Below are positions 25,044 to 40,000 of a stretch of DNA of 64,000 nucleotides, one piece after another (positions within the stretch are counted from its first letter, which is position 1; each line of letters begins with the position of its first letter). The translations under genes were made by a program, and so were the position numbers. Where the stretch lies: positions 33,938,486-34,002,485 of the forward strand of contig CM074196.1 in NCBI GenBank assembly GCA_037179385.1, written 5' to 3'. The notes under the pieces were generated by a model, which saw nothing but the letters and a program-made list of their open reading frames with translations, did not search any database and was not told where the DNA came from. The stretch is from Holothuria scabra. Its lineage: Eukaryota > Echinodermata > Holothuroidea > Aspidochirotida > Holothuriidae.

Positions 25044-28000
25044 GTAAGATAAGTTAATCCAGATAATCCTTTAAAGCTTTTAGTGAGATAAAAGAACATT
25101 GAGCTAATCCTAAGTAGCATATGGTTGGCCCCACTTTTGAACCTTTTCAAATTATAAGGTGTGATGAGATTTGTCAGCTTCAAAGCAGTGTATAGACCAT
25201 TTTCCAAATAGTGATTACAAAGAATTGTGGGACAAATTTTTGGTATGCGTCACTTTTGTCAATGTCATTTTACCATGGCCTAAAACAATGTGCACCAAAA
25301 TGCTGTCCCACAGTCCATTGTAATTTTTACTTGAAAAAGGCCGGTTTATGTATGGCTAAAATATGAAGGCTTTAGCTTGCTTTCCGTAGAAATAGACATT
25401 TTCCAAATTAAAAGTACAAGTTTTGCATATCTGCATCAAAGTAAGCATTTTTCTACTTTTTAAAAGGTTCTAAGGGAAGGGGAAGAGGCAAGATAGTTTT
25501 GGAAGAGGAAGTATTTTGCAAAAAGGAATAATTTCTTCTAGATTATATTTAGATTATTTTCATTTTTAGATTTATTTTTCAAAATTGTCTGCTCAAAAAA
25601 TGTGAAAAAGAAGAAAAACTTTGTTACAAAATCAAAAGTTGGTGAGCATTGCAAGTCAAGGCTTTCAAAGTTAACTTCAGGGTAGGAACCAGATTCCTTG
25701 CCTTAAGATTCATGTGAGCATTTTAGTATAGTTAATGCATAAAGGTAGCACAGTATGTGCACATAATTATTGCTATTCTGTTGCTTTGAAATTTTGCTTT
25801 CAAGTTTAAACTGTGATCTTTTAATCTCAGTAGGGTGTAATTATTTAGTGTAAAGCAGAAAAACCTTTATGCACCAACATTCTGTAGCTTGATCATAACA
25901 TAAATCATGTTACAATAATATTGTTTTTCCCAAAATGGATGTACTTATGCTGTTGATATTTATTTGTTAAATGTTTACAATGTTTTGAAGGCAAACAGTA
26001 CCAAGTAACTCTCCAAGTCTCATAGCCAGAAAAATTATTTTGGAGGGTACTAGGGGTGAGGGGGGAGGGGAGGGGGCTGAAGGAGAGTACCAGTACTGCA
26101 AAATTATGATCATTCGTTTTAAGCTGTGGTTATTGATTTTCTAGAAGGAATAGGATCGAATCGTTGTCTCCCAATCCATTTTGCACGCCCTCCCATTTCC
26201 CCTATTTTACCTTTTGCCAAGAATTTTTATTTCTGGACTTTGTATTAAGTATTATAGTTGGAAGTAATTGTCCATGCATGTTGTATTAGGTGTTGGAAAT
26301 AAGGGAACTTGTGAGGACCAAGGAGAAAGTTGACCAGTTAACTGTTCCAATCAGGGTGCTTCAGTCTCACATGCAACCAACTGTGTCTAATGGGCTACTG
26401 ACTTATTAGTAACAAGTCTAATTTAAAGTGTCAGGGAAGCAGGAGTATCCAGAGAAAAACTCATGTATATTGAGAGGTATTTGAACCCATGCACATGTGA
26501 ATCACAATGGTGCACAGTTGCTGGGGTAGACCACTCTGTTACTTTACAACCCAAGAAAGCTTTCCTTGATATCACAATATTTGTAGTTTGATTTAAGGAA
26601 GAAACATGACTGGTCTAGCAAAGCTTATCAACATTCTTTTTCAATAACAGCTGAGAACAGTCTTTCCATTCTTAAATAGTAGAAACCCAGGTTGTCATGC
26701 CAGGAGTTTTGGGAGTTTGTCTAAGAGAATGGAAGGAGCTCCCCTCCCCCCCTCTCTCTTTAAAATAAATACACTTTTTCCTCCAGATGCCAAAAGGGGC
26801 AATGTTGTGCCTTAAACATATACTAATAACAGTCATATGACATAGCCCTGGATCAATTTTTTTGCTTGGACCCCTCCCCCATTCTCACCTACATGCCTGG
26901 TAGTAAAATTCTCACACACCCTGCTTTCTTCAAAATTAACAGGATCTATGTCGACAGCGTATGGCTACCAAACAATCAGAGAAGCCAGAACCACTTAGCC
27001 GCATCAGCAGCATTGCCCAGAGTGAGGGCGCCCAACCAAGTCCCTCCAGTCGCAGTAGTACGTCATCATGGAGTGAGGAGCCTGTACAATCAAACATGGA
27101 CATATCCACAGGCCATGTTGTGCTGGTGAGATGATCAAGACAAAATTTCATTCTAAATAAATTTTTTTTTGTTTTAGTGTTTCTTTTTTCATTTTTTTCT
27201 TTGGCAAAAAAAAGATTAACAATTTTGAGTTAACTTATTTTATGTACCTTTTTGGAACTGCTGCTTAATTTACCAAGAAAGGAAACAGGTATCAGGAGGG
27301 AAGCATCAGACTGGGTAAATTCCATAACCAGGGAGATTATGGGTTTAACATTTTTTATGATAAAAGTGGGTGTGGTCATTGTGTATACTCACTGTAATAT
27401 GAACTGTCTTTTGTTTAAAACCTGTCTGAAATAAGTACAGATCTTGACTCCTCCAAAAAAGGGAGGACAAGCAATAGAGAGAAGGAATCAGATTTATATA
27501 GTTGGCTGGCTATTCATCAGAAGCATCACAATTATGAACAAGTGAAGTATGTAGCTATTGACTGGCAATTTTAAAAAGTTACAAAAAATAGGGTCTAAAA
27601 TTTTGGTTTTCTACACACATGTGCACCTTTCCTTGGAAGTGGTTCAAACATTGCTACAGAAAATGCTCTACACCATTGCTTGCCATTATGAATCTCCACA
27701 GATATAGCTTGATTGTCTCTAGGTTTGAATAGTTCAGTATGTTTGGATATTTACTTGCCAGAAACTTGCTGGTAGATTCTGTATTCCATTAGGGATATAA
27801 GACTTAATTGTCTAGAACAAATAGTATAGTCCTAACAAAGAAAATTCTGTTTGCATTTACCAGAGTTCTTTTTACCAACGAAGTAAAGTTAACGTTTAAT
27901 AGTACTTAAGAGAAAAAGCAGCATGCTAATGAAGGGAATAAATCTGCAGATATGTGGGCAGGAGATTTCAGGAAGACAGCTATGAGACTGGACATAAATC

Positions 28001-31000
28001 TGTCAATCAAACTAAAGTAGTTGGGGTCTTGTATTACAGTTCAGATACTACAATAATTAGTTAAAGTTAACTGCAGCGTGTCTGTAATGATGTGTCTTTG
28101 TTGGATGCAAGCCATGCAAGTTAACCATTGCTGCTATGGTAGAGTGTTGCAGAACCAGTTGCAGTGGAAAAGGCCCTGAATTTTGAGGTGTGTGAGTGCC
28201 ATTGCACACCATCACTCTCCTCATATCACTGTAAAGAGTTTAATTTTTTGCACAGCCTGTATGAAGATGGAATCTCATCATATAAATCTATTAATAAAAC
28301 AGCAGACCTACCACACCCCTTAATTTCCGAGGAGTGAGATTTTTAGCACACCTGGATGATTTAAAACTCATGGCCAAGGTTCAGAAGGGGGGGGGATTCT
28401 TAGTCAGTTGAAACTTGAAACTTTTAGGCAGGCAAAAGAAAACCTTTAAAGGGAGCTGACCCATGCAGGTTTTTAATTATTCATATTGCTGAGTGTAGGG
28501 GACCATATTTTCACATCACTTGTATCTGAAATTATTGGCCATTTCATCTTTGAAGCATCTGAAAAAAGATATATGTTATGAGTTGAAATCTAAAAATGTT
28601 CTTTTTTTTTCTTTTATTTGAAATAAAATTAGGCAGTTTCTCACAAGGTTTTAGGTCTCTTGATGCTTAAAGGATAAGCCGGGCCTGCAGTTCCCCGACA
28701 ATATGAATTTTTCCCTTTAGAATTAGTAACCATGCCTGATTATGGCTCCAAAATAATTTGGAAAATTCTAAGACACAGTAGATGAAAAGTCCCTCCTTCT
28801 ATCCTTCCCTACTTCAGAAACCTTCAAAGATGTTCCAAAGAATAGGTAGTCTACAGTTCCCTTCATTACCTACACAATTGCCATATGGTACATGGGTGTG
28901 TGGGGCAGGGGGGAGAGCTGCAGCCACCCAATTGGCCCATACCTTGCTGAATCAGGCAGACTTCAGTGCCTCAGTCTGGTAGAGATTGACAGAGAGTGGC
29001 CTGCATAGTCCAGACACTTTTGGGATATTGGTATAATTACATATCTAAAAATGTATCTCACATGGTCATTGTGGAAGTGGTTTGTGATATGTCATAATTC
29101 GACACAGAATTTATACCTTAAGTTGTCATTTATTTTTAGTCTTACATGGAAGATCACTTGAAGAATCAAGATCGTCTCAGTAAAGAATGGGAAGCCCTGT
29201 GTACTTATGAACCTGACTCTACAAATTCATTGGTTGGAGAAGACCCAAAGAACATCAGCCGTAACAGGTTCCCAGAGTCCTTACCCTGTGAGTGTTCATA
29301 TGACTTCCTCTTCTTTACCTGAAATATTTTATGTTAGGATAGAGAAAACTACTATGCTGTAGATAATTTCTAATTTGAGACTGCTCTCTGTAGTCTTCTA
29401 TTTACTAACTGAGTCTGCATGAAGGTGAGTGTGAGGTGTAAATTGAATGATAGTTCTCAAAGATTTAAATAGTCTAGTAGTCCATCCTATTTCTTGAATG
29501 GCTGGCTCTTGACACTAATGGGATGATGCTTTCCTGTAAAATTTAGTATAAATTGTTGCTTTAACTTGGATATCTAATATTTCAGCCATGAAGTAAGGTG
29601 CAAACAAAATATGCATAATTTGGAAGAAAAATAACAAGATATTGGTGAAAATTATGTGTTGTTCCTAATTGATTTGGGGTGACTGCTTTCAACCTGTCAG
29701 GTATGGGTAGGTGTAGAGGCTGGGAGTATAACAGGTAGCATGTGCCACAACATAGGGAGGACAGAAAAAGGATTTGAAACACTTTAACTTCATTTAAAGA
29801 TGAACAGCTTAGTGGTGACTGATAGAATATTTGAAATACTTGTAGAAATACAGATCAATATTTTCCATAGGGCCATAGCCAAGTTTTTCCAAGAAGTGCC
29901 TGTATTGCCTCGATTTCCTGATTACCCTAACAACCTGGTACAGAAAAAAATTTTGCCCAAACTCGGAGCGCCCATCCCCTGGTTCTTGTGCTTCATGCCA
30001 TTTTGTGGGCATCATTGATCTAGTGGGTATTGCATCTTTTTCTCAGCTGAAAGCTTAAAGAGTTGATATCTATAACTCGATGAGAGTCTTAAAGGATCAC
30101 TACCACATGACAATGCTCATAGTTAGCATAATGAGTCGTATTTCGTATCCAATATTTACGGAAAGAGTTAAACAAAAAAAAGGTTAAACATTGTGGTGTG
30201 CTGACTTGTAACAGTTTTGTGGATAGTTTGAAAAAAGTGTCTGGTCACCAATTTTTGCAAACTGAATTAAACCGTTAAGTGCTTACTCATAAAACAGTTA
30301 TTTGTATGAAGGATATGGGGATTGCTTAGATTTGACCATTTGTCACTGGTTTTGAAAAATTTAACAGGTTTTGAAAAAAATATTGAAATTCATAAACGAA
30401 CTCAATGAGCTGCTTTAATGTACAGACTTGCATACTTCGAGCAAATGATCCAGTGATTTATGTAGTAAATTAGGTCAAAAGATGGTTGATCTGACACCAA
30501 AGGCAGGAATGTGAATTAGGTCAGATACTTTTGGGTTAAATTAATGGAGAAAATTCAGGAGAAATTCCCCTGTTGGGATTATGTCCTACAAAATGACCAA
30601 AATTTATCATGTTTAATAGGTCTTTCTGGCATCGTCTCAAAATATTTTCTAGGTGGTAAGTTAATCCCTTTCTGTGTTTAACAAATTGAACAGGTCTATT
30701 TCTTACTGAAATCAGTGGAGACTGAAGCATTGCAAATTTGGGTCAACTGTGGGCCCCTGCAATGAGAGGGAGAAGAGAACAAATGAACAGCTTGATTACA
30801 TTTCAAATACATTTGAAAAATGAAGCAGCTTTTCTTGCATAAGTTATATAGACAAATCCGGACAGCGAGTGATGGTTCTGATTCCAGTGTGCCAGAAGTA
30901 GGGTCTATCATCTTTTAATCTTTCAATTTCCTTGCTTACCTGTATCATGGATGGTTGTACACTATTATGTATCTGGATTCCTTCAATTTCACTGAATATG

Positions 31001-34000
31001 AGGGTTTGAAATTCATGTAGACAAAGAATGAAGAGTATTTAAGGCTGATGGACCCCACTAATTGCTGCCTACAGTCACAAAACACAATCGCTGATCTCAT
31101 TCGTCCAAAGATAGGGTTTTGTACCTTAATTTATAACCTTCTGATTTTGTCCATCAACCTCAAACAGTACCAATTCTCCTAACCTTCTTACTTAAGCCCC
31201 TCCCACAATTGTCTGAAATTCATCCTTATCTAGTCACAATATCAGTTTATTGCTTCAAGGTGAGTGTATAAAAGCTCTATGTGTTTTTGTCAAAACACTT
31301 TCAGTACAGTTCATGCTGTGTAATGTAAGCTTTGGTAATCTGCATTGTTTGAATTAACAGTCAATCAAAAAGCTGGACCAATGGAGGGTTTCTGTACCCC
31401 CCTACAAGAAGTGTAGTTTGGGGTGAGAGGATTGGCCCTTTAAGCATTGCCACATTCTCGAGATGGGCACTAAGATAGGTAAAAGTGTATATTAGTTTGA
31501 CTGTTTAAGGAAGTTTGAAGCAACACCTGTCACTATGTAACAGTGCGCATGGTGATCTTTGTTGCCTGTGAGAATTACTACCTAATACCCCTGTTTTATG
31601 CCCAAAACAGGATGGAAGCTTTGTTCAAATCTTTATATTTCCCTCAGATTTATATAATCATCATTAGGAAACAAATTTTTTCCACTAATTTGTAGGAAAA
31701 TTGCTGCTGTCTACAAATGAAAAGATATGTCGTGTCTTGGATAGCATCGAATGGCATAAATTTCACACTTTTGCACGACGGCTGGCAACGAAATGTCAGT
31801 GAGTAGGGTATAAAGGATGCGGCTCTTCATTGAAATTTTGATAATGCGTCACTGATCCTTGTTGAACGAAGCATTTAGATAAAAATTTGGCAGATTTGGC
31901 AAGATTACTGTCGGAAACAGATTATGGCCTCAAAGAGAGAATAGAGTGTTGTTTCTCCTTCTCTAGCAACTCCCTGGTAAGGCAAAGTCATTTGCAGGAT
32001 GGCTCAGAGAACTCTGTCCTAGGGAATTGACTTTCACTATGGTAAACATAAAATATATACTAAATAAAACAAGATAGTACACAACACCTAGAAGGAAATC
32101 TCTTCCTCACTCAGTGTAACATGAAACATGGGTATGTCCAATTTAAACTTTTCAAAGGAAAAGAACCCAAACAAATCTTCTGAAAAGGTTGTAGACCATG
32201 CATGAATAAAATAAGAGATTTTCCTTTTTGTAATACTAGAGAATGTAAATGGCATTCTATAGCTTTGGGAGTGCATCGAGCATTAAATTGTTGGACAGTT
32301 GATTATTGGACAGTGTCACACAGTAGTGGCATTATCTTGATCAGAAATACAACGAGATAAGTCTGACACGATTTGACAGACTGAGATATTTCAACAAATA
32401 TGTATGCTATTGTCCTCTAAAGGCCTAATCTTCTCACCCCAAGTAGTTCCAATTCTCCTAACCTACTTACTCTAGCCCCTCCCACAACTGTCTTAAACCC
32501 ATCCTCATCCAGACACAATGTCAGTTTGTTGCTTCAGGGTGAGTATTCAAGATGCCAGTGTGAAATCAGAACACTTCAGAACATAACAGTATGCTGTGTA
32601 ATATGATCTGAAGTACTCTGCAGTTTTTGAACACGCTGTCAGTCAAAGAGAAGTATGACTCATCGATTGTTAAACGTGAACTCTACGCCAGTCTGTGTGA
32701 CTGAGAGTACAGAGCTATTATGTTATAGCTCCATGGTACACTTGTACAGTGAAGTGTTTAAAGATTACGGCTGCAAAGCATGTTCATTTTGAAAATAACC
32801 TCTCTTTTACATGCCCTGTTGGACTAGAGTTATTGACCAATCAAATTGATTCTTGGCTCTTACAAAGGAATAATTTACCTTTTTTACAATGGCATTTTAT
32901 ACAAATTTGTAGCTCTCTTTAAAGGGTGTCTGTTATCTATCTGAAAAGAGAAATATTCCAGAGACACTCCCAAGGAAAATTAACAAGGAAAAGTAGGAAA
33001 ATTGGAGCAAGGTTTTGAAGTTGCCCTCTTTAAAGGTCTTATTCATTGGAAGTCAGCATTTATCAGGCATGAAAATTACATTGAATAAGAGAGAATAAAT
33101 AAACAATTCAAAAACCAATTTTTTTTTATACAAGAGGAAAGGATGAGGATAAGTGGTAAAAAGTACCTTGTAAAAGAGATGCCTAGCTAGTAGTAGTTGG
33201 GCTTTGTGTTGCACCGTAAAATCCCGGGGGGGGGGGGAGGGGGAGGATTAATATGGTACAGAAGTTTGACTGAAGTTTTCAAAGTTGGCTACTGTAATCG
33301 TATTTGATGATTTCTTTAATACCTCTGCAAAACTAAGTGTTGCTTTGTTGTGTTCAAATTATACTATCATACACACATGTGCATGACATAGACCACAGTA
33401 CCTGGTCCAGATTGATGCCATAGTTTCAAGTAAATTTCATCATGATTAGGAAGGAATATACCCTCTGGTCTGTTAAAAGTGGGAAATTGACAGAGTCAAC
33501 ATCCCCAAAATGTGTTTCAACAAAACTCAGCTTGAAAGATCCTGACGTACCCAGTGTATTTATTGCTTCAAAAAGCCTTGACCGGCCTTTTGAAACCATA
33601 TTGTCTATTTGATATAATGGGAAAATATTTTTTTCTTTTGTTTGCATAAATCCCTGCTGCTAATTGCATTTTTTTCTTGTTTTAGACAATGGCAGCGAAA
33701 TCTGAAACTACTTCCTCTAGCCTTCGATTAAAGAAACCATTAGCCTTTGCAGATTCACTGCTATTAAGTATTCACTTCAAAGTACTTTGACATTTCTGTG
33801 GATAATTTTACAACCTGCTGCACTGCCAGAAGATTTTGTAATTTCTCCAATTGGAGCATTTGAAGTTTCCATGGCAATTGGAGTTATTTATAAAAAATCA
33901 TTGGTAATTTAGTACGCCCTTGGAGAGGTTGATGATATCAGTATTATCCATTTATTAATGTAAAAAATACAAAATTTTAAAATAGGTGAATATCTTTGAA

Positions 34001-37000
34001 AGGTAAATACTGAAAGTTTCACCTTGAGGTGTTCCTTTGGGGATCTGAGATGTTATCATGAAATTTTAATCCAGACATTGATAGGAAATCGGTCCAATCA
34101 CTTGAAATCTAACAATATTTGTTCATGTAGAAACATTCCGGGGAGGCACAAAGTCACTGAGTAAACAGTTCATCTACATTTCATCTATTAGTTGGTAATC
34201 TTTAGGTAGAAGGTAGTTACTTCGGGACAACAAGGGATTTATTTCAAATCAGAAGATGATGCATTCAGTGTTTTGTTTCGTACAAGAGATTACCCTGTGG
34301 AAGGGAATTTGATTTTTGCAAAGTCAGGAGGGTGATTGCATTTTGTAACCCTCAATAAAATGATAGTAAAGCTCATCATGATTACAGGTTGAAAAGGACT
34401 CATCTGTACAGTTCTGTGAACAATAAAAATAGCAACGTTTTTACCAATATGAAATAAAAACAGTGAAAATTCCACCAGAAGAAGCTTGAGTCGGAACATA
34501 TTTTGTATTTGATCTGACAAATGTGTAATGGGTGGATTTTCCTTCTCAACAAATGTATCATGATTGCTCATGTATTAATGGGATATTATGAAAGGAAAAT
34601 TCATGTTAAAAATGATTTAAAGGCCCAGTTCTCTCACCCCAAACAGTACAAGTTCTCCTAACATTCTTACTTAAGCCCCTCCCACAATTGTCTGAAATTC
34701 ATGCTCATCCAGACACAGCCTCAGTTCATTGCTTCAAGGTGAGTAAAGAAAAACTCAATTTACATAATCAAAACACTCTCAGTACCATTCATGCTGTATA
34801 ATATAAGCTTTGGTACTCTGCATTGTTTGAATTAGCTGTCAATCAAAGAGCTGAGCCAATTGAGAATTTTAGTACCACTGTACTAAAATTGTAGTTTGGG
34901 GTGAGAGGTTTGGCCTTTTAAGTCAAATACTGTGAGAGGGGGAGGTGTTGCAACTGATTTTATTTCTAGAAGATTGAGATAAACCTAAAAACTGTTAGCT
35001 AGGGTACTCTTCTCACTGTCTTTTCTTCAATTTTTCCTGGAAAACACATGATGAAACATTCCCTCTTACTTTTTGTTACATCCTTCATTTCTGCCTGAGT
35101 AACTCTTATCGCTTCTGGGAGGAAAAGAAGCCCACTACATGCAGACTTGATTAAGTCAAGTTTCATATCTGATTTATTGATTGACAGTAAAAGATGTGTT
35201 TCAATACATAACAAATTACGTAACATTTGGGGGTAGCTAACAGGTCGGTCAGCATGTGTTAATTGCTTTTCATGCATTGTGAACACAGCGTAAGCATAAC
35301 ACATTTGAGGTCACATATCATGTAACAAACTCAGATTTTAGTTACACCCCACACTGCCTTTGATGTACGGGGGTGTCTATGTTGCTTTTTCAAGAAGCGA
35401 AGTCACAGCATGAGTTTCTAGAGTTGTATATGTTAGCATAAAGCACATAAATAGTCTTAGAATTGTGCAGCTGAAGTCTAAATTGTGGAGCATGAGACAG
35501 ACCTTACCTTTTCTATACAGCATAAATAAACAATTCCAAAATAAATTGGATATTTTTGCAAAGCTGGCAAATTAAGTCAGTACAATTGGGTGCTAAGCTT
35601 GCTGCAAGGGAAACAATTTTAATGAGTTGTCCATTACTTAGTAAAAAGCTGATAAATGTCTCTTGTATTTGCAACACCTGTGCTGCTAAAAAGGTGTCAG
35701 TGAGAAGAATGTCTGGGTGTGAAACGGAAAAATAAGGAAAATGTGAGTCTCTACACCCAAGTGAAACTGGATATCTTGGGGATAACCAGAGATAGAAGTA
35801 GCAAAGATATGCCTGTTATAGACAAATCTGATTAGTGCTTGTTATTATAGTGATGGCAGGCAGCCATGAGAGGGGTCCATCAACCTTAAATTGTCTTCAT
35901 TTATTGTCTACATGAATTTCAAACCCACACATTGACGGAAATTGAGAGAATCCAGATATAATTCTGTGTACGACCGTCCATGATACAAGTAAGCAAGGAG
36001 ATTGAAATATTAAAAGGTGATAGACCCCAGTTATGGCCGACTTGAATCAGACTGTCACTTGCTGTCTGGATTCATCTATAGGACAACTTCTAGGCAATAG
36101 TGTTTTTCAGAATCTCAGAATTTAGTAGATGCATGCTGTGAAGAGTCGTTGAACCTATAGTCACAAGGGAATGTGTGACTGGGACTTATCACTGACAGTC
36201 TTAGGTGCAAGCTTTAACTAAATGTTTTTGACAGCTCTTAGGGACAAAGCCTGCTTGGTGTAATGAAAAAAAATGGAGGTGAATCGTGATTATTAGGAGG
36301 AGCTTCTCTAGGTTACAAAAACTTGCTGCACAAATATTCTTCAAAGCAGCGATGATTCCTCAATATCCACTTAAGGTATACATGCAGAACACATTGTGGG
36401 GAACAACTGGTATGTTGCTACTGATTTTTTTCATCAATTTTTATTTTGAACCAGAAATTGTACCACAAAAATGTGCATTTGTCCTTAAAGTTTCGGTACT
36501 TGGTTAACCAGAGGTTCTGCCTAAGGCTCTTTATGTTTTAGCTGTCAAAGCGTAAATCATTGAGTACATGTTTGCAGTCCATTTAACTCGTGTAGTCCAG
36601 TGAGCCCATGCAATTACACAGTGAAGACAGATATTTCGTCTTTTTTTTCCCTTTTTATTTGTATTTTTATGAAGCCCAGAGGAACAGTCACATAAAATAA
36701 TATTTGGCTTGGGACATCAAAAAATAGCAAAGAAAGAATTGTGTAGCTTTTGGCCATTTAATATGGTAGAAATATGCTTATAGCAATGGAATAATTTGTT
36801 TATAGTTGTAAGAGCTTATTCGTTCCTAGCGTTTACTTTCTTTCTGCACAAGTCTTGTTTTTTCTTTCATTTGTTTTTGTTTTTTTGTTTCTATGGAATA
36901 AGCCCTAAAGGGTTTCCAAGTGCACTCTCTATCACACCTTTTATTATTTACCTGCTAATGTAACTTGTGAATTTCCTTGTGGTGATAAACCAAATGAATG

Positions 37001-40000
37001 AATAGCCTTCTCATATCACATATAGTGATTGCATGTTAGTAAGGAAAATATCCTCCAGACTAGAAGCAGCTTACTCACTCATATTTGACTAACACATTAA
37101 CTTAAAGTGCAAGAGCCATCGCCCTAAACTTACTATGAAACAGCAGCTGATTCTCACTTATTTCTTCTTCTTTTCAAGTGCCTTAAATTTTTCATATCCA
37201 AAGCAAAGCAGAGAGTTACTACCCATAAATCTTGCCATTCAGGAAGAAAAATATTGTCACATGACTCTCAGGAGCCAATCATGAAACAGGGTTGATAATA
37301 CTACAATAATTCTAATGAGTAGAATGACTGCATTGCCTGTTTACATATATATTAATCTTTAGATGCATAGCGTGCTAGGTCAGCTAGGAGCTTGACACAC
37401 ATACGCCTTAATTTTTCCCCGATGAAACATAAAACGTCAACCGTATTGTTTCAACTCTGTTTTCCCTATCAATGTTTCCTTCAAGGGATACCTTTATTGT
37501 TACTAAACTGGAATAAATGAACTCATGTTCATATATATCTTTTTGTATTATCCATTAGCACATTTTGTTTAATGATGTATATACATACAGTAATATGCTT
37601 TTGGCTTAGAGGGCAGTAAACAGAATGTCATTACACTACATGTGATGGGCAGTGTTTTGTTTGTACAGAACTTGCTGCGTGCACCCTTGCACTCAGATAT
37701 ATTACAACAGTCGTGACATTTTAAAATTGAGTCAGTGGAATGTAAAAATGTGGTGACATTTATACTCTTTTATTCTCTTTTCCAGATGACCACTCTCGTA
37801 TCATCTTAAATGAAAATATAAATTCTAGTGGAAGCGATTATATCAATGCCAATGCTATTGTAAGTACATTTCAACTGCATCAGTCATTATATGAAGAGTG
37901 TGCATGTTTTTGTCAACTGTGTATTATCAGCACACCCAGAGGGGGTGATATTGCAGTAGAGGTTTAGTATTGTATTGGCAGTCCTCACAGTGAAACCTAT
38001 AAAACCTTTGAAAACCTACATGTCAGGGACCTATATATTTTCAAAAATAGCCTATATAACCTATCAAAAACCTGTATTTTAAATTTTGTCCGATGATTTT
38101 AAAAATAAGAGGGAAAATAAGAGGGATGGTGTTGGCTTCCTTGGGTACCTGCAAAGGGGTATGAATTTTGAATTTTTCTTTATAAGACAGAGAGTTAAGG
38201 TAAGAATTTGCTGTTTATTACTTTTATCATGCTGGAAAACAAATCTTGTAAACCTATAAAATCCTATATTTTGGCCCTTGATAACCTTTAAAACCTATAT
38301 TTTCAGTATTGAAACCTTTAAAAGAACCTATATTTAAGAGAGGAGGTGGTGTGAGGCCTGTATTGGTCAAATGTGGGGGAAGGAAGGAAAGGCCTGGGAA
38401 CCATTTTTGCCATTAAAAGATTCAGTTCGTTGAGTATGTACTTATACTTACGTTGTGGTATATTTATCCAAGGTCACCTAGATGGATGTATACTAACAAT
38501 TTGTCAATTTTCTCAAAGAAATTGAAAGATAGTTGATAAAGGCATTCATTCATCACCCCAAAGTACGATTTCACCAGTAGTCTACAGAAATTCTCAGTTG
38601 ACATAGCTCTTTGATTGATGTTCCAATTAAAAAATGGAGAATATTGCAAATAACACTGCATGTACTTGCATAGTGTTCTGATTATCCAGTGGACCTTGTA
38701 AGCCTTGTAAACCCACCATGGTAAGCCCTGAAGGAATGAACTGACCTGTGTCTGAATGAGGATGTGTTTTAAACAATTGTGGGAGGACCTAAGAGTTAGT
38801 AGGTTAACAGCGGAATTGAAGCTATCCGGGGTGAAAAGTAACTGCCAATAAGTACTGCACATGTAAAGTTTAGCATTCTTCATACTTGAGCAAATATGGA
38901 GATTTATCTGTAATTTTAACCAGATGGTATGAATGACATTGCACGTACCACATATCAGGACTTAGTCAGTCATGGACCTAAGAACATAAGGCTTTCTGTC
39001 CTTCTCTCTGCCTGTCTGTCAGTCTCTTTGTCTGTCCATCCTTGAAACCTTATGCTTATTTGTGTAGAGTGACATGTGGCATAGAAAGAGGCAACATTTA
39101 TTTCAAAGTTTTCAAAGAATGCTAGATATGTTTTTCTCTGCTCTACACTTATCCATTGCATTTGGATATTTTCACTGTCAATGTGATTGAAAGTAAGCCA
39201 TTAGAAGTGGCAGTCATTGAGGTTTTAATATGAGTGATTCAATGCTATTATCTAAATGTGAAATACATTTGCCAAGAGTTTGTTTGCATTGTACAATATG
39301 TAGGAACAAAGAACATTAAAAAAGAGCAAAATTTTATCGGTTTTTCCCATCTCTGCAGGTGGATACAGATCCTAAGGCACCAGCCTACATAGCTACTCAG
39401 GCTCCTCTCCCAAATACTCTGGGAGATTTTTGGCAGGTGAGTTATTTAGTTAGCTAGATAGAGTTTATGGTCCAGTTTCCAACCTATTAGTTCAAGTAGA
39501 GTCGATTGCAGCCTTTTTTCCAGTTGTTGCTAATTGGATTGATTTCCCTACTCTATTGCTTATGTGGAGCATCACTCCCACGGCAGTAGGTTTCATTTTT
39601 AGAGTCGTTGGTATGACTCGACCTGGGAATAGAACCTGGGCCCTCCCTGTGAGAGGTGGATGCTCTTACCATAAGACCAAGCAGGCAGTCCTTTTGGTAG
39701 GTGAGAATTACAAGCTTTGCAGTTCGTGAGGTTTTGATAGCGCACATATCTGCTGATGTTGGCTATGTGGCACCAGTGGTATGGGCTTTCATATGGTCTA
39801 ATCCAGACAGTCAAGTAAAGGTGTGATTATAGTCAGCCATAACTGGGGTCCATAACCTTTCGTCTTTTAATTTTCTTGCTTACCTGAATTGTGGATGGTG
39901 GTACACAGAACTGTATCTTGATTCCCACAATTTCACTGAATAGGATGGTTTGAAATTCATGTGGACAATAAGTGAAGACTATTTAACATTGATGGAGTCC

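Larger units (their letters stand above)
29288..37785 (+). other. IA-2 intron 3 (8.5 kb), repeat-rich
   Basis: GT-AG intron, phase 1, the longest inside the visible gene. It hosts family J copy 2, families B, C and H, three MITE family A copies, the left copy of a 364-bp duplication (35049-35412), and a pure G/GA run at 33226-33246. Confidence 0.75.

Noticed and set aside
34999..35304. 101-codon minus frame also found at 60026-60325
   Set aside because: It follows the 364-bp duplication; differences between copies mostly change amino acids, and the duplicated block extends past the frame.
38464..38883. 139-codon minus frame
   Set aside because: Largely made of an inverted MITE family A copy.
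39610..39690. tRNA gene
   Set aside because: The tRNA-like head has a mismatched B-box, no convincing full cloverleaf, and is fused to the SINE body.
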